In this document: one piece after another, positions 50,093-61,619 of the stretch
Numbering within the stretch: position 1 is the first letter of the stretch
Layout: each line of letters opens with the position of its first letter
DNA from: Macrobrachium rosenbergii
Taxonomy: Eukaryota; Arthropoda; Malacostraca; Decapoda; Palaemonidae
Assembly: GCF_040412425.1 (NCBI RefSeq)
Contig: NC_089789.1
Coordinates: 30,284,606-30,348,605, forward strand
Reading direction: 5' to 3'
Length of the DNA stretch: 64,000 nucleotides
Program-made: the position numbers and the translations under genes
The notes under the pieces: model-generated
The model's database searches: none
Told to the model about the DNA's origin: nothing
The model's input: the letters and a program-made list of their open reading frames with translations, nothing else

Positions 50093-50235
50093 GAAATGTC
50101 TTTATTAGGCTTGCTTGTTCTTATGGCGGAAACAGAGTTTATTTATATTTCCAGATCTTGTGTGTCAACGCATAAGACAGTAATAGAAAAAGAGACATTG
50201 GCTGCATTCTTCTATATTCATGAGAGAGAATAAAT

Positions 50236-50435
50236 AACAAAAAGAAGAAAGTGAGAGAGAAAGAAAAAATATGAAAAGTTAATATTAATTTCATCTAGAG
50301 AGAGAGAGAGAGAGAGAGAGAGAAAACTGGTATTAAGGAGAGTGTGTGTGTGTATGTAGAGAGAGAGAGAGAGAGAGAGAGAGCGATTATTGAGAAGAGG
50401 GATAACTGGTACTAGGGAGAGAAAGAACCGGTACT

Positions 50436-50465
<30 letters not shown>
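50236..50465 (+). repeat. Purine-rich GA-tract cluster
   Basis: Three or more (GA)n tracts (about 50296-50322, 50359-50382, 50438-50463) are separated by spacers with recurrent ACTGGTA(T/C)TA.GGAGA and ACCGGTACTAGAGA. A decayed tandem module. Confidence 0.8.
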
Positions 50466-50466
<1 letters not shown>

Positions 50467-50739
50467 GGCTGCCCATTTCTCCCTCCGAATACCTTTTCAC
50501 GCTTGGCAGACAATGAAGTCCTCATCTCGTTCCAAATTTAAAGAACTTAATGAGATGGCGGTGACGTGTGATTAAGACGGGAGAAAATCATGTTCAGGAA
50601 AATTCTGTTCTGGATTCTGTAATGACTTCCGTACTTTTATTATTTTGTATTTTGTAACGTTTTTCCGTAATATTTTTCCATCGCTAAATCCTTTGAGTGT
50701 CTGGCTTCAGTGTGAAACATTGCCTCTCGTTTTAGCATC

Positions 50740-51046
50740 CCGATGGGGTACTGCCGTCACGTTACCTCACACGGTGCACTGTAGGCATTACGTAAGGATC
50801 TTTGCGGCGCCCCCCTCGTCCGCTACCTGCAACCTCTTTCATTCTTTTTTACTGTACCTCCGTTCATATTCTCTTTCTTTCATCTTACTTTCCACCCAAT
50901 CCTAACAGTTGTTTCATAGTGCAACTGCGAGGTTTTCTCCTGTTACACCTTTCAAACCTTTTTACTCTCAATTTCCTTTTCAACGTTGAAAGACCTCATA
51001 GGTCCCAGATCTTGGCCTGTGGCCAAAATTTTACATTCCATTCCAT
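50740..51046 (+). mobile_element. ATTCC-tailed dispersed repeat (SINE-like), copy 1
   Basis: Matches 58885-59198 throughout. Landmarks are TGCCGTCA.GT.ACCTCA, GGTGCACTGTAG, TCATAGTGCAACTGCG, GGTTTTC, and GACCTCATAGGTCCCAG, ending TTACATTCCATTCCAT. The length of about 310 bases, lack of ORF and simple-sequence 3' tail suggest a SINE or short non-autonomous retroelement. I do not see a clear tRNA head. Confidence 0.8.
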
Positions 51047-51241
51047 CGTAAGGAATATTATAAGTCTGTCTAAAACTTGGGTTATTATCCTATTTTGTCC
51101 GGTCGTAGAGAAAGAATGTATTACCTTCTCATTCTGTGAACTGATATTTGTTCCTATATCACGACTGCATCTATTTTTCAGCTATAGTAAACCGTCCAAC
51201 TGCTGACTATAACTATAATGTTGTTTGCTTCGTTGACTTAG

Positions 51242-51245
<4 letters not shown>

Positions 51246-51288
<43 letters not shown>
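51246..51288. repeat. (CT)n microsatellite
   Basis: Pure CT array. Confidence 0.98.
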
Positions 51289-51291
<3 letters not shown>

Positions 51292-53698
51292 CAGAATCAT
51301 GTCTACAAATCTGTTTTTGTTGATGGCCAGCACGGGCTCTTGCCTTGAGGAAAACCGTAAGTTGGGTATGTTGTTAATAGATAAAAAGGCCTGGTATCGA
51401 CAACTGGAACAGAACCAGCCTCTCGGCTGGGTATGGAAGAGTATTGGTTCGAATGAAAAGGAGAGAAAGGGAGGGAATTAAGTATAGAGGGAGATAAGAT
51501 AGTTGAGAAAACTCAATTGCAATTTTGCGAAGTCCAAGACCACAGCGGTTCTTCAAGGTTGGGAAAAGTGTAACGCCAAAATTCACATTCTCAATTCCTG
51601 TTCGAAACACTTCATAGAAGAAAAAATAATGGAAGAGAGATGGTCGATTTGATCTAAACAGAGCAAGTTTGTTTCAAAATTGCTACATTATTCTGTGGTT
51701 ATTGTACTTCATAATAATAAAGAAAAATAGAAATATCATAACTACAACAACAGCCACAGTGCGACAAAAGTTTAACAACACCACAATCGCCGACGATAAC
51801 AATTCTACTAAATAAATCGCCGAGTATTCACACATTTACGTTTCCTGTTTGTGTGACACATAGCCTACGGGTACTGATCTCCACGTTTAATTATCTTGAC
51901 CTTTTAAACAGCATAATGCAGACCAGCTTGATCCAATTTTTCCTCAAACTTTGCCTGGTAAGTTTGCCCGATATGCAGACTGAATTATTTAACTATTGCC
52001 GATATTCTTAGCCGTTCATAACCTCAGATGTTACGTCCACGCAATTCCTGTTCTCAGACAGCAAAATGATGGATGGCCTGGACTTGTTTCCTCATTTTTT
52101 CATCCTTTGAACTTGTTGATCGAATGAGTGTTATATTTACTATAAGCGAGGATCAGTTACAGGGACCAGGCTTTTATAGTTAACGAAAAAAACAGTCATT
52201 GTCGCCTGGTCGTAGGCTTAACATATCCCAGTTTATAAATCATTAATCAGAGATAGTTCTTGGACGCTAAAAAAAAAAAAAAAAAAAAAAAATTCTATCT
52301 CAAATGCTACGGATCACATTTTAATCAGATGATTTTAACTCTTTTTAATCGGCTTTACTCTATTTAATCTGCTTTAATCTGCTTCGCTCTAAAATGTTCG
52401 GAAACTTATTTCCTATTACATGACTTGAACCCCATTTCCTATTGAATGAACTCAATTATATTTTTCTAACAAAAGTGTTGTAGCCAGCTTTCCACTACAG
52501 GACTGGAAATCGTTTAATAAAAAGATTTCCTTTATTACTTCAGACTTTATCACTGGACTCCACAAAATTATTTGGGCAACTTCCCCTTTGGCTGAGTTCA
52601 GTCCATAAGACAGCATTGTATTCTTCTGTATATGAATCTGGTATTAGACAACAGCACTTTTCCTTTCTCTGGCCTTCTACAATTCATTATTTACTTTCCT
52701 GTTTCCTTCTGATTCCTTTGTCTGTCTGGAAAAGCGTTATGGAGGTTCAGTCTGTAAAAAAATAAGATATATTCTTTTAGTACCCTTTAGGTTAAAAATG
52801 TATAAAGGAAGTATATTATGTCTACCAAAGAGGTCGTGATTTACATATCTGTCAGTTTGTCTGTCTATCAGATTTGTTTAGTGTCTGTTTTAATTTTAGT
52901 TTTTAGTACTCTTTATGAAAATAAAGTGCAGCGGTAATTCCAGATTCTTTTATGTGTAATGAGCAAACCTTTGAGATCAAGTTCATAGTTTTTATGCAGT
53001 TTAAATTCCTAATAGCAAGCTACATATTTATGGTCTTTCTATAAGGCTATTTGAAACGGTATCCCCTGTAATATGTATTGAAGGACTGACCTTTTAAAGG
53101 TAAAGATGAAGGTCACAGAACACATTCCACTTTTTATATATGTAGCATATAAAATTTATTTTAGTACAATAAAAGTTTACGGCGCACTGTAAAACTTATT
53201 CTTTTTGGGTGCTGAGTATATTTGCATAATTTAGATTCACGTCGTGTTGATGTTATTTATTTGAAAACATAAAAAGTTTGCATTTTTCTGAATAGTTTTT
53301 TTTTTCAGCGTAGTCTGGTTAACACTTTGACCTTTTTGTAATATAGCAAAGGTTTGCTCCGGACTGAAAACATTTTTTTTTTAAACGAAACTTCACATTC
53401 TCGACGCAATAACACTTTTCCATTCAGTTGGAAAGTTTGCATTGGACAGAATTTGTTTTTGTCGTACCTTTGTACCAAGTTTGCCTGAAACCCCTTCAAC
53501 CATGCAGGAGGAGTTAGGGTGACAGGTAACCGTGACGGACGCACTGACGGACAGACAGACATACAAATGAACTGAAAAACTATAGTCACTTTAACTATGT
53601 TGGTAGGGAAATCATTAAAGTGACACGCGATATGAAAATAAATACTATTCTTACTTAATTCTGTTTTGGTAGCCCCACAAATCTAACTTGACAAACTT
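51289..53698. other. Mostly unique non-coding sequence
   Basis: Contains a 24-base poly(A) run (52269-52292) and a GACGGACAGACAGACAT simple stretch near 53543. The minus-strand frame at 53305-53589 overlaps that stretch and has no domain. No gene supported. Confidence 0.5.
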
Positions 53699-53783
53699 CT
53701 TCTTCTTTCTTCTTCTTCTTCTTCTTCTTCTTCTTCTTCTTCTTCTTCTTCTTCTCAGTTAGATCCTAATTCAAGGAAATGTC

Positions 53784-53814
<31 letters not shown>

Positions 53815-53878
53815 CTTCTTCTTCTTCTTTCTTCTTCTTCTTCTCAGTTGGATCCTAATTCAAGGAAATGTCAACGAA
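53699..53878 (+). repeat. (CTT)n plus 30-base spacer, duplicated
   Basis: Two (CTT)n arrays (about 53699-53756 and 53785-53843) are each followed by the same spacer, CTCAGTT(A/G)GATCCTAATTC and AAGGAAATGTCA. Same architecture as the CT-plus-spacer array at 44 kb. Confidence 0.95.
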
Positions 53879-54267
53879 ATAACCAATCAAATACATTATA
53901 ATGAATTCATATTCTGTGCAACAGTCAAACCTTCTATTTCTTTTCTCTTTTACTTTTTCTGGTTGAGGGGAGTAATTATAAAGGCATAAAGTGGATGGAA
54001 TCAACCACAGAATACAGAGTTCTCATTTTATATAAAGTAGAAAGACGTTGAATGCGTTAGGAAATAATGAAGTCTCATTTTCTGTGTTGCAGGGGAATGA
54101 AGAGAAGTATTTTCTAACGAGGAATGGTTAATTCAGTTTATTATGTGAACCGAGGTATATGTGTGTTTGAATTGCATTTAAAAGTGTAACAAGAACAATA
54201 ACAAAAAAAGGAGAAAAGTTATTATTTGGTATTTTTAATTTTAATTCTGTCATGTCATAAAAAGACG

Positions 54268-54270
<3 letters not shown>

Positions 54271-54316
<46 letters not shown>
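54271..54316. repeat. (GA)n microsatellite
   Basis: Pure GA array. Confidence 0.98.
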
Positions 54317-54320
<4 letters not shown>

Positions 54321-54662
54321 TTGTAGCGGGATACATTGTACAAACCCTTTCAGAGTATCTGTACTCCCTCTCTCTTTTGTCCAAACACTAGGTATGCTTT
54401 AAGAAGGCTGTACAGAGCAAGGGCGGCGCTTTCCTGACTCCGTGAGATTTTAGTAAAAGATGTATTATGCCTTTATGTGAAATGAGTCAAACAGGGATGA
54501 GTTCTCTCGAACATGACTTTGTCGCTTCTTTTAGTAACAGGGATAGGTAGCGAGAACCTGGGGCTTTTCGACGCTCATTTGTCAGCTGTTTGATTTCCAT
54601 TAGTCTGGTTATTTCTGTTTTATTCGTGGGATTGTGCCAAGTTACTGTTGCGTTTCTTTTTC

Positions 54663-54666
<4 letters not shown>

Positions 54667-54732
<66 letters not shown>

Positions 54733-54776
54733 ATGTGTATATATGATATATGTATATATGTGAATATATATATACA
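54667..54776. repeat. (TA)n microsatellite with degenerate right end
   Basis: Pure TA to about 54729, then TATGTGTATATATGATATA irregular sequence running up to the SINE. Confidence 0.97.
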
Positions 54777-54785
54777 TAATTTATA

Positions 54786-55128
54786 ATGCCGCCATGGTGG
54801 CACAGTGGTGTGATTCTCAGCTACCAGTCGAGAGGGCCGGGGTTCAAATCCCGCCGCTCACTGATGGCTCGGATTGCGCCACTGCATAAATCCGGTAGCC
54901 TGTCAACCTAACGCTTCGAAAAAACCGAGAGGTTCAGTAGGAGAATAGGTACCAACCCTCAGGCTGGGGAGTTAAACAGTGGGCCTAGGGACGCGCTGGC
55001 CACGTGTCATAGGCATTGAGACCTGTCCCCTACTGGCTGTTGGCCTTAGAAACAGGAGATCAGTGCCTGCCCTATGAGACTACAGACGCCCAGGAGGACT
55101 TTAACTTTTTCAGCTTATATATATATAA
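54786..55128 (+). mobile_element. tRNA-derived SINE, second family
   Basis: The tRNA-like head (54789-54862) has an A-box TGGCACAGTGG (54798-54808) and B-box GGTTCAAATCC (54841-54851). It can form a T-arm (GGG TTCAAAT CCC), so it derives from a real tRNA. The body of about 240 bases (GTTAAACAGTGGGCCTAGGG, CCTGCCCTATGAGACTACAG) ends in TTTAACTTTTTCAGC, then a short TA tail. TA repeats flank both sides. It differs from the SINE at 21.4 kb except for the AGCTT-TATATA style of ending. Confidence 0.8.
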
Positions 55129-56247
55129 TAGGTTGATAGAAATCTGGATATATAGATAGATATATGGAAAGGCATTCTACCTAATTTCGACTGTGCCGTG
55201 AAGCTAAGACAGACTACGTTTTACAAGAATGAGCTTTTTCAAAGTCTTAAATATTATTAAAGTATATTAATCTAATTCAGCGATGAATTAAAGTATCGAA
55301 AATACTACAATCAAAGCTAGAGAAGTAAGCAAAAGTGAATAAGTTGTTAAGGAACCATTATTTTCGTTGGACCATACTCCTGCTACGTTTGACCAACTTG
55401 AAAGCTTGAGAAGTGGATTAAAAAATAGGTAGCCATCACAGAGACAGCAATAATACTACTATGGTTCACTTCTCAATATTAAATTTTGGAAAATCAGTTT
55501 CCTCCTTCTCTAACGACCATTAATCCCATCGCTGTCACTGACAGATATATGACGTAATACTTTGACATCAGAATTAAATTCGGGTACCTCTTGTCACAAT
55601 TGGGTAACTAACCAATTTGTACAGCAATGTTGGAACTTCATAAGAACCAGAGAGAAATCAGATTCTATGATGTAATTTACTGGTGTTTCATTTATTTTGC
55701 CAAAAAAGTGGAAAATGTGTCACATACATCAGCAAGGAATGGAATTTGACTCGCAAAATCATATGATATAAATCATATTTGCAACAATAAGAATCAAAAG
55801 AAAATCCTATAGAAATAAATAATAAAAAAGGGAGAATATGCAATATGGATGCAACACCATGATTGAAAAAAAACTTTATCAGAATTGATGCGAGATAGAA
55901 ATGACAGATAAGAACGATAAAAAAAATTCTAGAATCCATAATATTAACAAGGCAAAGGAGACTGGCAGTCTTTCTTTGCAGAGAGAATTGTAAATGAAGC
56001 TTATTAATAACTAATGCGTTCACCAGAAATTCTTGGAAGCCCTAACTGGAAGAGGCATTTTTCCTCCTGGAATTTATAGAGGTGTTTCTTTTGATCCTTA
56101 GGATAAATCATTCTGATTTCCTGAGTGCAAGGAAAGTATTATCGCAGACATCAAAGAGAAATAACTCACTGTAAAGAGATGCCTATATGCGTCGATGTTT
56201 ACACAAACACACACGCATTATACATACATACACACGCACACATTTAT
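55129..56247. other. Unique non-coding sequence
   Basis: No recognised repeats or exons. Confidence 0.55.
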
Positions 56248-56253
56248 TTATAT

Positions 56254-56285
<32 letters not shown>

Positions 56286-56321
56286 CGAGTATATATACAT
56301 ATGTACATGTATATATATAGG

Positions 56322-56360
<39 letters not shown>

Positions 56361-56383
56361 TATTATTGCTTTACATAAACACG

Positions 56384-56471
<88 letters not shown>
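56248..56471. repeat. Interrupted (TA)n tracts
   Basis: Three TA tracts, the last (about 56385-56471) pure, separated by irregular TATACA/TATG and a short unique stretch at 56357-56384. Confidence 0.97.
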
Positions 56472-56473
<2 letters not shown>

Positions 56474-56789
56474 ACTGCTACATAAGCCACAGTGTCGCTT
56501 AATATCCAGTTCACTATACCTAGGGAAGAACTTCCAGCCAGTGACTGTGTAACCAACGACTGTTTCAGAAACAACAACAGACAGTAACTTAGATCACCCA
56601 GCTTCGAATCCTACCGGGGACGTAGCACTATCATCTGTAACTCCCTTGGGTGAAAGTTATCCCCAACAAGGTATAGTGAACCCAAGTTGCTTTGGACGGT
56701 CACTTAGGTGCTCGAGGAAGTTAGCTGGTTTATCTACGGAGGGCGATTGTATTACCTGAACTGCAAAATCGGATGTCTTCAAATTATGA

Positions 56790-56951
56790 TATATGTTTTC
56801 TTCTGTCAATATGCTTTAAACTTTTTTTTTCTAACAAAGCTTTTTCTTTACTTAGATGGTTACTTTGTGGTATATGTTTTCTTGTGTCAATATGCTTTAA
56901 ACTTTTTTTTTCTAACAAAGCTTTTTCTTTACTTAGATGGTTACTTTACTG
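56790..56951 (+). repeat. 81 bp tandem duplication
   Basis: 56790-56870 and 56871-56951 are direct duplicates with only a few differences. Since 81 is a multiple of three, the duplication keeps the reading frame of a plus-strand open frame (from 56708) and repeats 27 codons in it. That frame starts at GTG, is Phe-rich and ends inside a CT tract, so it is not called as a gene. Confidence 0.9.
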
Positions 56952-57058
56952 TATTAGTCGGATTGAAAAGGAGAATCGAACAGGTTCTCGAAAGCTCTCG
57001 CTTCGTATATATCTTTAATGTATATTTACACTTACACCGTTGTGGATTTCTTCATCGT
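56945..57058 (+). mobile_element. Half-copy of palindrome family P3
   Basis: Shares GGATTGAAAAGG.GAATCGAA, CAG.TTC.CGAAAGCT, ATATATCTTTAA, and a TGTGGATTT ending with the right half of 58548-58720. The left arm is absent. Confidence 0.65.
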
Positions 57059-57436
57059 TTTATTGACTCATGTGGTTATGAGATTTTTATAAATGATAAT
57101 ATTCTTCTACATTCAGACATTAAACAGCATATCTGCGACGCCAGAATGACTAGAGCAGAAATGAGGGCGATAGACTTATCGATCAAAATAGATTTTTCCG
57201 ATCAGAGTTCGGAGATCCACGCTGAAACAAAAAAAAAAAAAATTCTTGAAACAATAGTAATATTCCTCTCACTCTGGGACACTCATTGTATATTCAGCTC
57301 CGTCTTATTCCGATTTATTCATGGAAGGACAAAGTTCTTGAGGTATGCTCCTCAAGTTATTCGATGGAAACAGTTCCAACTTTCTTTCTTTTTTTTTCAG
57401 CAGGACAATTCTGGCTGCTTCCTTTGTTTCAGGGAC

Positions 57437-57439
<3 letters not shown>

Positions 57440-57498
<59 letters not shown>
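57440..57498. repeat. (CT)n microsatellite
   Basis: Pure CT array ending in CCTAG. Confidence 0.98.
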
Positions 57499-57501
<3 letters not shown>

Positions 57502-57848
57502 GCACGGTGTTTTCAGTAGACTGTATGTATTGGTTAAGAATGGCCTGTACTTTATATGTTTTCAGTCTTACTCGTATGAAATTCGCTCCATTGTCTCTTT
57601 CCCGCTGTTAGACGTCATCCGCCATTCTTTGTGTGGCTGAGTCACTCATGTGTAATTTGCATATTCTGTTTCTCATATGCGTAATTTGACCACATTCTTA
57701 TTCATATGAATAATTCAGTCATTATTTCTACACTGCTGTGTATGTATAATTTCGCCCCTGATCTCACTTTTATATTTTTGGTCAGGTTCAGTTTGCTTAT
57801 ACTCGTATTTGTCGACTTGATTGTGTACAAAATTTAACAAGTGATAAA
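57499..57848. other. Unique non-coding sequence
   Basis: No features recognised. Confidence 0.5.
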
Positions 57849-58181
57849 TGCGCCGAAGTTTCTTCGGCGCAATCGAGTGTTCTGTACAGCTTATAATGCT
57901 GTATGAAGCTTTCAGCCATGGCCCGGTGGTGGCTTGTATTGTTGGTACCTATACCGGTTGCCAGACGTACGATTATGGATAACTTTAACCTTAAATAAAA
58001 TAAAAACTACTGAAGCTAGAGGGCTGCAATTTGGTACGTTTGATGATTGGGGAATGGATGATCAACATACCAATTTGCAGCCCTAAAGCCTTAGTAGTTT
58101 TTAAGATCTGAGGGCAGACAAAAAAATTGGGGACGGACAGACAAAGCCAATTCAGTAGTTTTCTTTTATATAAAACTAAAA
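57849..58181 (+). mobile_element. Hairpin-rich non-autonomous repeat H, copy 1
   Basis: Opens with a hairpin GCGCCGAAG...CTTCGGCGC and AATCGAG, continues through GGCCCGGTGGTGGC and CCAGACGTACGATTATGGAT, then an internal inverted repeat (arms about 58002-58040 and 58062-58101) around a short loop. It then reads TGAGGGCAGAC, GGACGGACAGACAAAGCC, and a terminal hairpin AGTTTTCTTTTATATAAAACT. No ORF. Copies at 60700-61034 and, reversed, 62238-62634. Confidence 0.85.
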
Positions 58182-58547
58182 CGGATTTTTATGGAACTTC
58201 AGAATCACTTCATCAGTTAGAGTGGTTTTATTTGGGAAGCGTAACATCTCTTGTATATATACAGCTTGATGAACTTTAGCAGGTAAAAGTGGATGATTCG
58301 TTAACTGATCTATTAGGTTTTGAATAGACTGGCGACACAACAGAAATGGTTATCGGCACTGGAAAAATAACCGTTTGCTGTAGAAAGTTTGAGATAAGAT
58401 AAAATCGAGAGAAAAGTATTTTCATAAACCATTCTTATGCTCGAAAAATATTTACCAGTGTTTCCAATTCTGTGAGATACTAAAGTTCCTACTTGTTCTG
58501 CCAGTAGCAATGCTCAGATTTGCTGTGTGTGCAATAATATTTCTACT
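58182..58547. other. Unique non-coding sequence
   Basis: No features recognised. Confidence 0.5.
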
Positions 58548-58720
58548 GGAGAAACAAGTCCAGTTATGTATGGGTACATATATCTAAAAATAAATCTCTA
58601 CAGAGAGCTGTCGGGAGTCTGTCCGATTGAAAAGGGGAATCGAACAGATTCCCGAAAGCTGCCTGTAGAGATTTATCTTTAAATATATGTACCCATAAAT
58701 AACTGTGGATTTGTCTCTCC
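58548..58720. mobile_element. Near-perfect palindrome P3 (arms about 83 bp)
   Basis: The left arm (58548-58630) and right arm (about 58636-58720) are reverse complements, sharing GGGTACATATAT and TAAATCTCTACAG. The centre contains GATTGAAAAGGGGAATCGAA. There is no flanking TA tract, unlike the other palindromes. A half-copy is at 56945-57058. Confidence 0.8.
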
Positions 58721-58884
58721 ATTACAAGTCTCATGCTACTATGAGCATTTTTAAATATTTCCTCTGCAAAGCAAGAGCTGATATTCCCTCTGGTTTTGCC
58801 AACAACGCCTCTACTTGTCATGTCGATAATATGCAGTACAAGAAATATTTCCTTTTGATTTGCATGTCATAGTGTCTCTACTAC

Positions 58885-59198
58885 TGTACCCCGTTTGGGG
58901 GTTAGTGCCGTCAGTGCACCTCATGTGGTGCACTGTAGCCTTCACTTAAAGCTCTTTGCAGCGTCCTTCCAGCCACTCCGCTGCAGTAACCCCGTTCATT
59001 CCTTTGCATGCCTCCGCTCGCCATTCTCTCAACGTCCATCTTTCCACCTCTCCTAACGATTCTGATTCATAGTGCAACTGCGGGTTTTCATCCTGTTGCA
59101 CCTTTCAAGCTGCTGGTAATCGTTCCCTTTCGGCTCTGAATGACGTCATAAGTCCCAGTCCTTGACATTTGGCTTAAACTCTATATTCCATTCCATTC
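58885..59198 (+). mobile_element. ATTCC-tailed dispersed repeat (SINE-like), copy 2
   Basis: Collinear with 50740-51046. Slightly more complete at the 5' end (CCCCGTTTGGGGGTTAGTG), and ends ATATTCCATTCCATTC. The 5' end contains a small CCCC/GGGG stem. No ORF. Confidence 0.8.
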
Positions 59199-59546
59199 TA
59201 CTGCCGTATAATATAATAATATTTCTACTCTTGTGCATGTAATAATCCCACACCTATTCAAGCAGTGCAATATCTTGAAAATGAAATATGCTTTCAACTT
59301 CTACATAATGGGCCCATTATTGCAACAGATTAGATTCCTTTTCACCGAGAATAAGGACGCAATTGCTTTAGTAACTCTTCCGGATAACAATGGGGCCTGA
59401 GTATTCTAGATGGGAGAACAATGCATTTAGCAGAGCCAGGAAAGAAAGCGAAGAAGAGGCTATTTCATGAATTGCTGTTCCTATTCTCTTTCTTCGTATA
59501 CGGTCTAAGGGTGTTTGTCAGAATTTGCATATAACAGAACATAAAT

Positions 59547-59550
<4 letters not shown>
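59199..59550. other. Unique non-coding sequence
   Basis: No features recognised. Confidence 0.5.
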
Positions 59551-59619
<69 letters not shown>

Positions 59620-59634
59620 CAACTGCTATATATA

Positions 59635-59696
<62 letters not shown>
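59551..59696. repeat. Paired (TA)n tracts
   Basis: Two TA arrays (59551-59618 and about 59627-59696) separated by CAACTGC and a TTTA step. Confidence 0.97.
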
Positions 59697-59700
<4 letters not shown>

Positions 59701-60234
59701 CACTGACATTGGACACAATCTTATGCTTTCTAGAAATTGCAGTTGTGATGACATGAAAAGTCGTAACAGAAGAGATATTATGAAACCGATAACGAATAAC
59801 ATAAATACACTAAATGAAAAATAAAAAAAATACTAATGGTTGCGCCAACGTTATTTTAAAAATAATTAAAATTTCTGATATCTTCTGTTTTACAGAAGTA
59901 ATTTTTATATAAAAAACTTTTTTCCTGGCTCAGAATTTATACTATTTCACCAGTCATGTTAGTTGTATGCAGGTCGCATGACACAGGGAAGAAGGTAATG
60001 GCAATCAGTCATGGAATTGAAGAGAGAGAGAGAGAGCTGACAAAACGGAGTCTTTTTTTTTTTAATCATATAGAGGCAGAAAGCAATGGGCATGACGTAT
60101 TTTAATATGAAAGAAAGCCTTCTTGTTTAAGCGGAGAGAGGAGAGTCGTTAAAACGGAAAGACTTTTTTCTAATCAAATAAGGGAAGAAGATAGGAAGTT
60201 TCTTAATAAGAAAGAAAAGTTTTTTTATTTTAGC

Positions 60235-60235
<1 letters not shown>
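59697..60235. other. Unique non-coding sequence
   Basis: Two loosely similar blocks (about 60018-60065 and 60132-60175: GAGAGAG, AAACGGA.., TTTT.AATCA.ATA) suggest a decayed tandem duplication leading into the GA tract. No gene. Confidence 0.5.

Positions 60236-60286
<51 letters not shown>
60236..60286. repeat. (GA)n microsatellite
   Basis: Pure GA array. Confidence 0.98.
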
Positions 60287-60289
<3 letters not shown>

Positions 60290-60699
60290 TGTTCACGGTA
60301 TGAGGAAAATAGTCTTTATATTAAATATAATATATATCTTTGGTTACTGTAACAAACTTGGTTTAATTGTTATTCTACTTTGAGAGTTATCAACAATATA
60401 TAATCATAATATAATTTATTCTTAAATGAAGTGATATAGATTGGTAACAATTATATCATTACAGTTTATATAAATATCAAACACAGTATTCTACGAAATA
60501 CTCTCGGTCTAATTGGGGTTGCCTCCTTGCAAAGAGTTTCCATCAACATCCGGAGAGTTTCATTAACCAAACACAAAAAAATCTCATTTATCTGTTAATT
60601 AGGAATAATTGCTGCAATCTGTCAATTATGGATGTGATCAACAACGTAATACGCGACTATTTGGTAATGCTTGAGGAAGAACGATAAACAAATAAAAAA
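60287..60699. other. Unique non-coding sequence
   Basis: No features recognised. Confidence 0.5.
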
Positions 60700-61034
60700 T
60701 GCGCCGAAGTTTCTCCGGCGCAATCGAGTTTTCTGTATAGTGTATAATGCTATAAGAGCCGTGGCCCATGGAGCTTTAAGTACGGCCCGGTGGTGGCCTG
60801 TCCTATAGCGTTGCCAGACGTACGATCATAGATAACTTTAAACTTCAATAAAATAAAAACTACTGAGGCCAGAGGGCTGCAATTTGATATGTTCGATGAT
60901 TGGAGGGTGGATAATCAACATATCAATTTGCAACCCTCTGGCCTCAGTAGTTTTTAATACCTGAGGGCAGACGGAAAAAGTGCGGACGGACAGACAAAGC
61001 CGGCACAATAGTTTTCTTTCACAGAAAACTAAAA
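60700..61034 (+). mobile_element. Hairpin-rich non-autonomous repeat H, copy 2
   Basis: Same plan as copy 1: opening hairpin GCGCCGAAG...CCGGCGC, GGCCCGGTGGTGGCCTGTCC, then an internal inverted repeat with 39-base arms (60855-60893 and 60917-60955, containing CTACTGAGGCCAGAGGGCTG), GTGCGGACGGACAGACAAAG, and a closing hairpin AGTTTTCTTT...AGAAAACT. The small open frame at 60980-61213 overlaps the 3' end by chance. Confidence 0.88.
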
Positions 61035-61619
61035 GTGACGTTTATCAGAGCTTCGTTGCAACCCGGCAATTGCGGTTAGAATCTCATTTATTATGTAAAC
61101 TAATGAGTGAGGGGATTCTATTGATACAGGTAAAAAAATGTTCTCTAATTCCCCGCTCGCGTGATGCCCGACCCTCCAAAGTATCAAATTATGTGAACGC
61201 GATCAATAATTAATGCACGAATACCCTATTGCATCGGAACAGATACGCTTTCGTATCACTGTTTCCAAATGGCAAAGCGATGAAGGATATAGGTTTTCCT
61301 TTTTCTTTTTCTTTTCGTGATTCGTGACTCGATTTTTTTTAACAGGAATAAATTTCGAGAATTTTTTTTTCCTCTTGAGGCTCCGATTTGTTTCAAATTT
61401 ACTTCTTTTCAGAATGCTGGTATCGGTCTCCGGGCTTTATGTTTTTTTTTTTTTTTTGTAATTATTTAGCTAACAATTCGATCGCTTTCATTCTTCAGTT
61501 TGACTTTCATTTCAGTTTCAAAACAACAGCAGATACATAACCTTTATTTCGTATCCTTCTCTTTTCCTACATTATCTGGAAACTCTTCATATGTTTTCTG
61601 CTACAAGATGCACAACTTA
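61035..61619. other. Unique non-coding sequence
   Basis: T-rich in parts (61442-61459 poly(T)). No gene recognised. Confidence 0.5.

Noticed and set aside
56480..56700. Possible third tRNA-SINE with TTCGAATCC
   Set aside because: A B-box-like string is present, but no A-box at the right distance and no T-arm complementarity. Only a short inverted repeat (GTTCACTATACCT and its complement) is visible at the edges.
56708..57502. 264-codon plus-strand open frame
   Set aside because: It begins at GTG, is Phe/Leu-rich, contains an 81 bp duplication and a palindrome half-copy, and ends in a CT microsatellite. No domain or splice context supports it.
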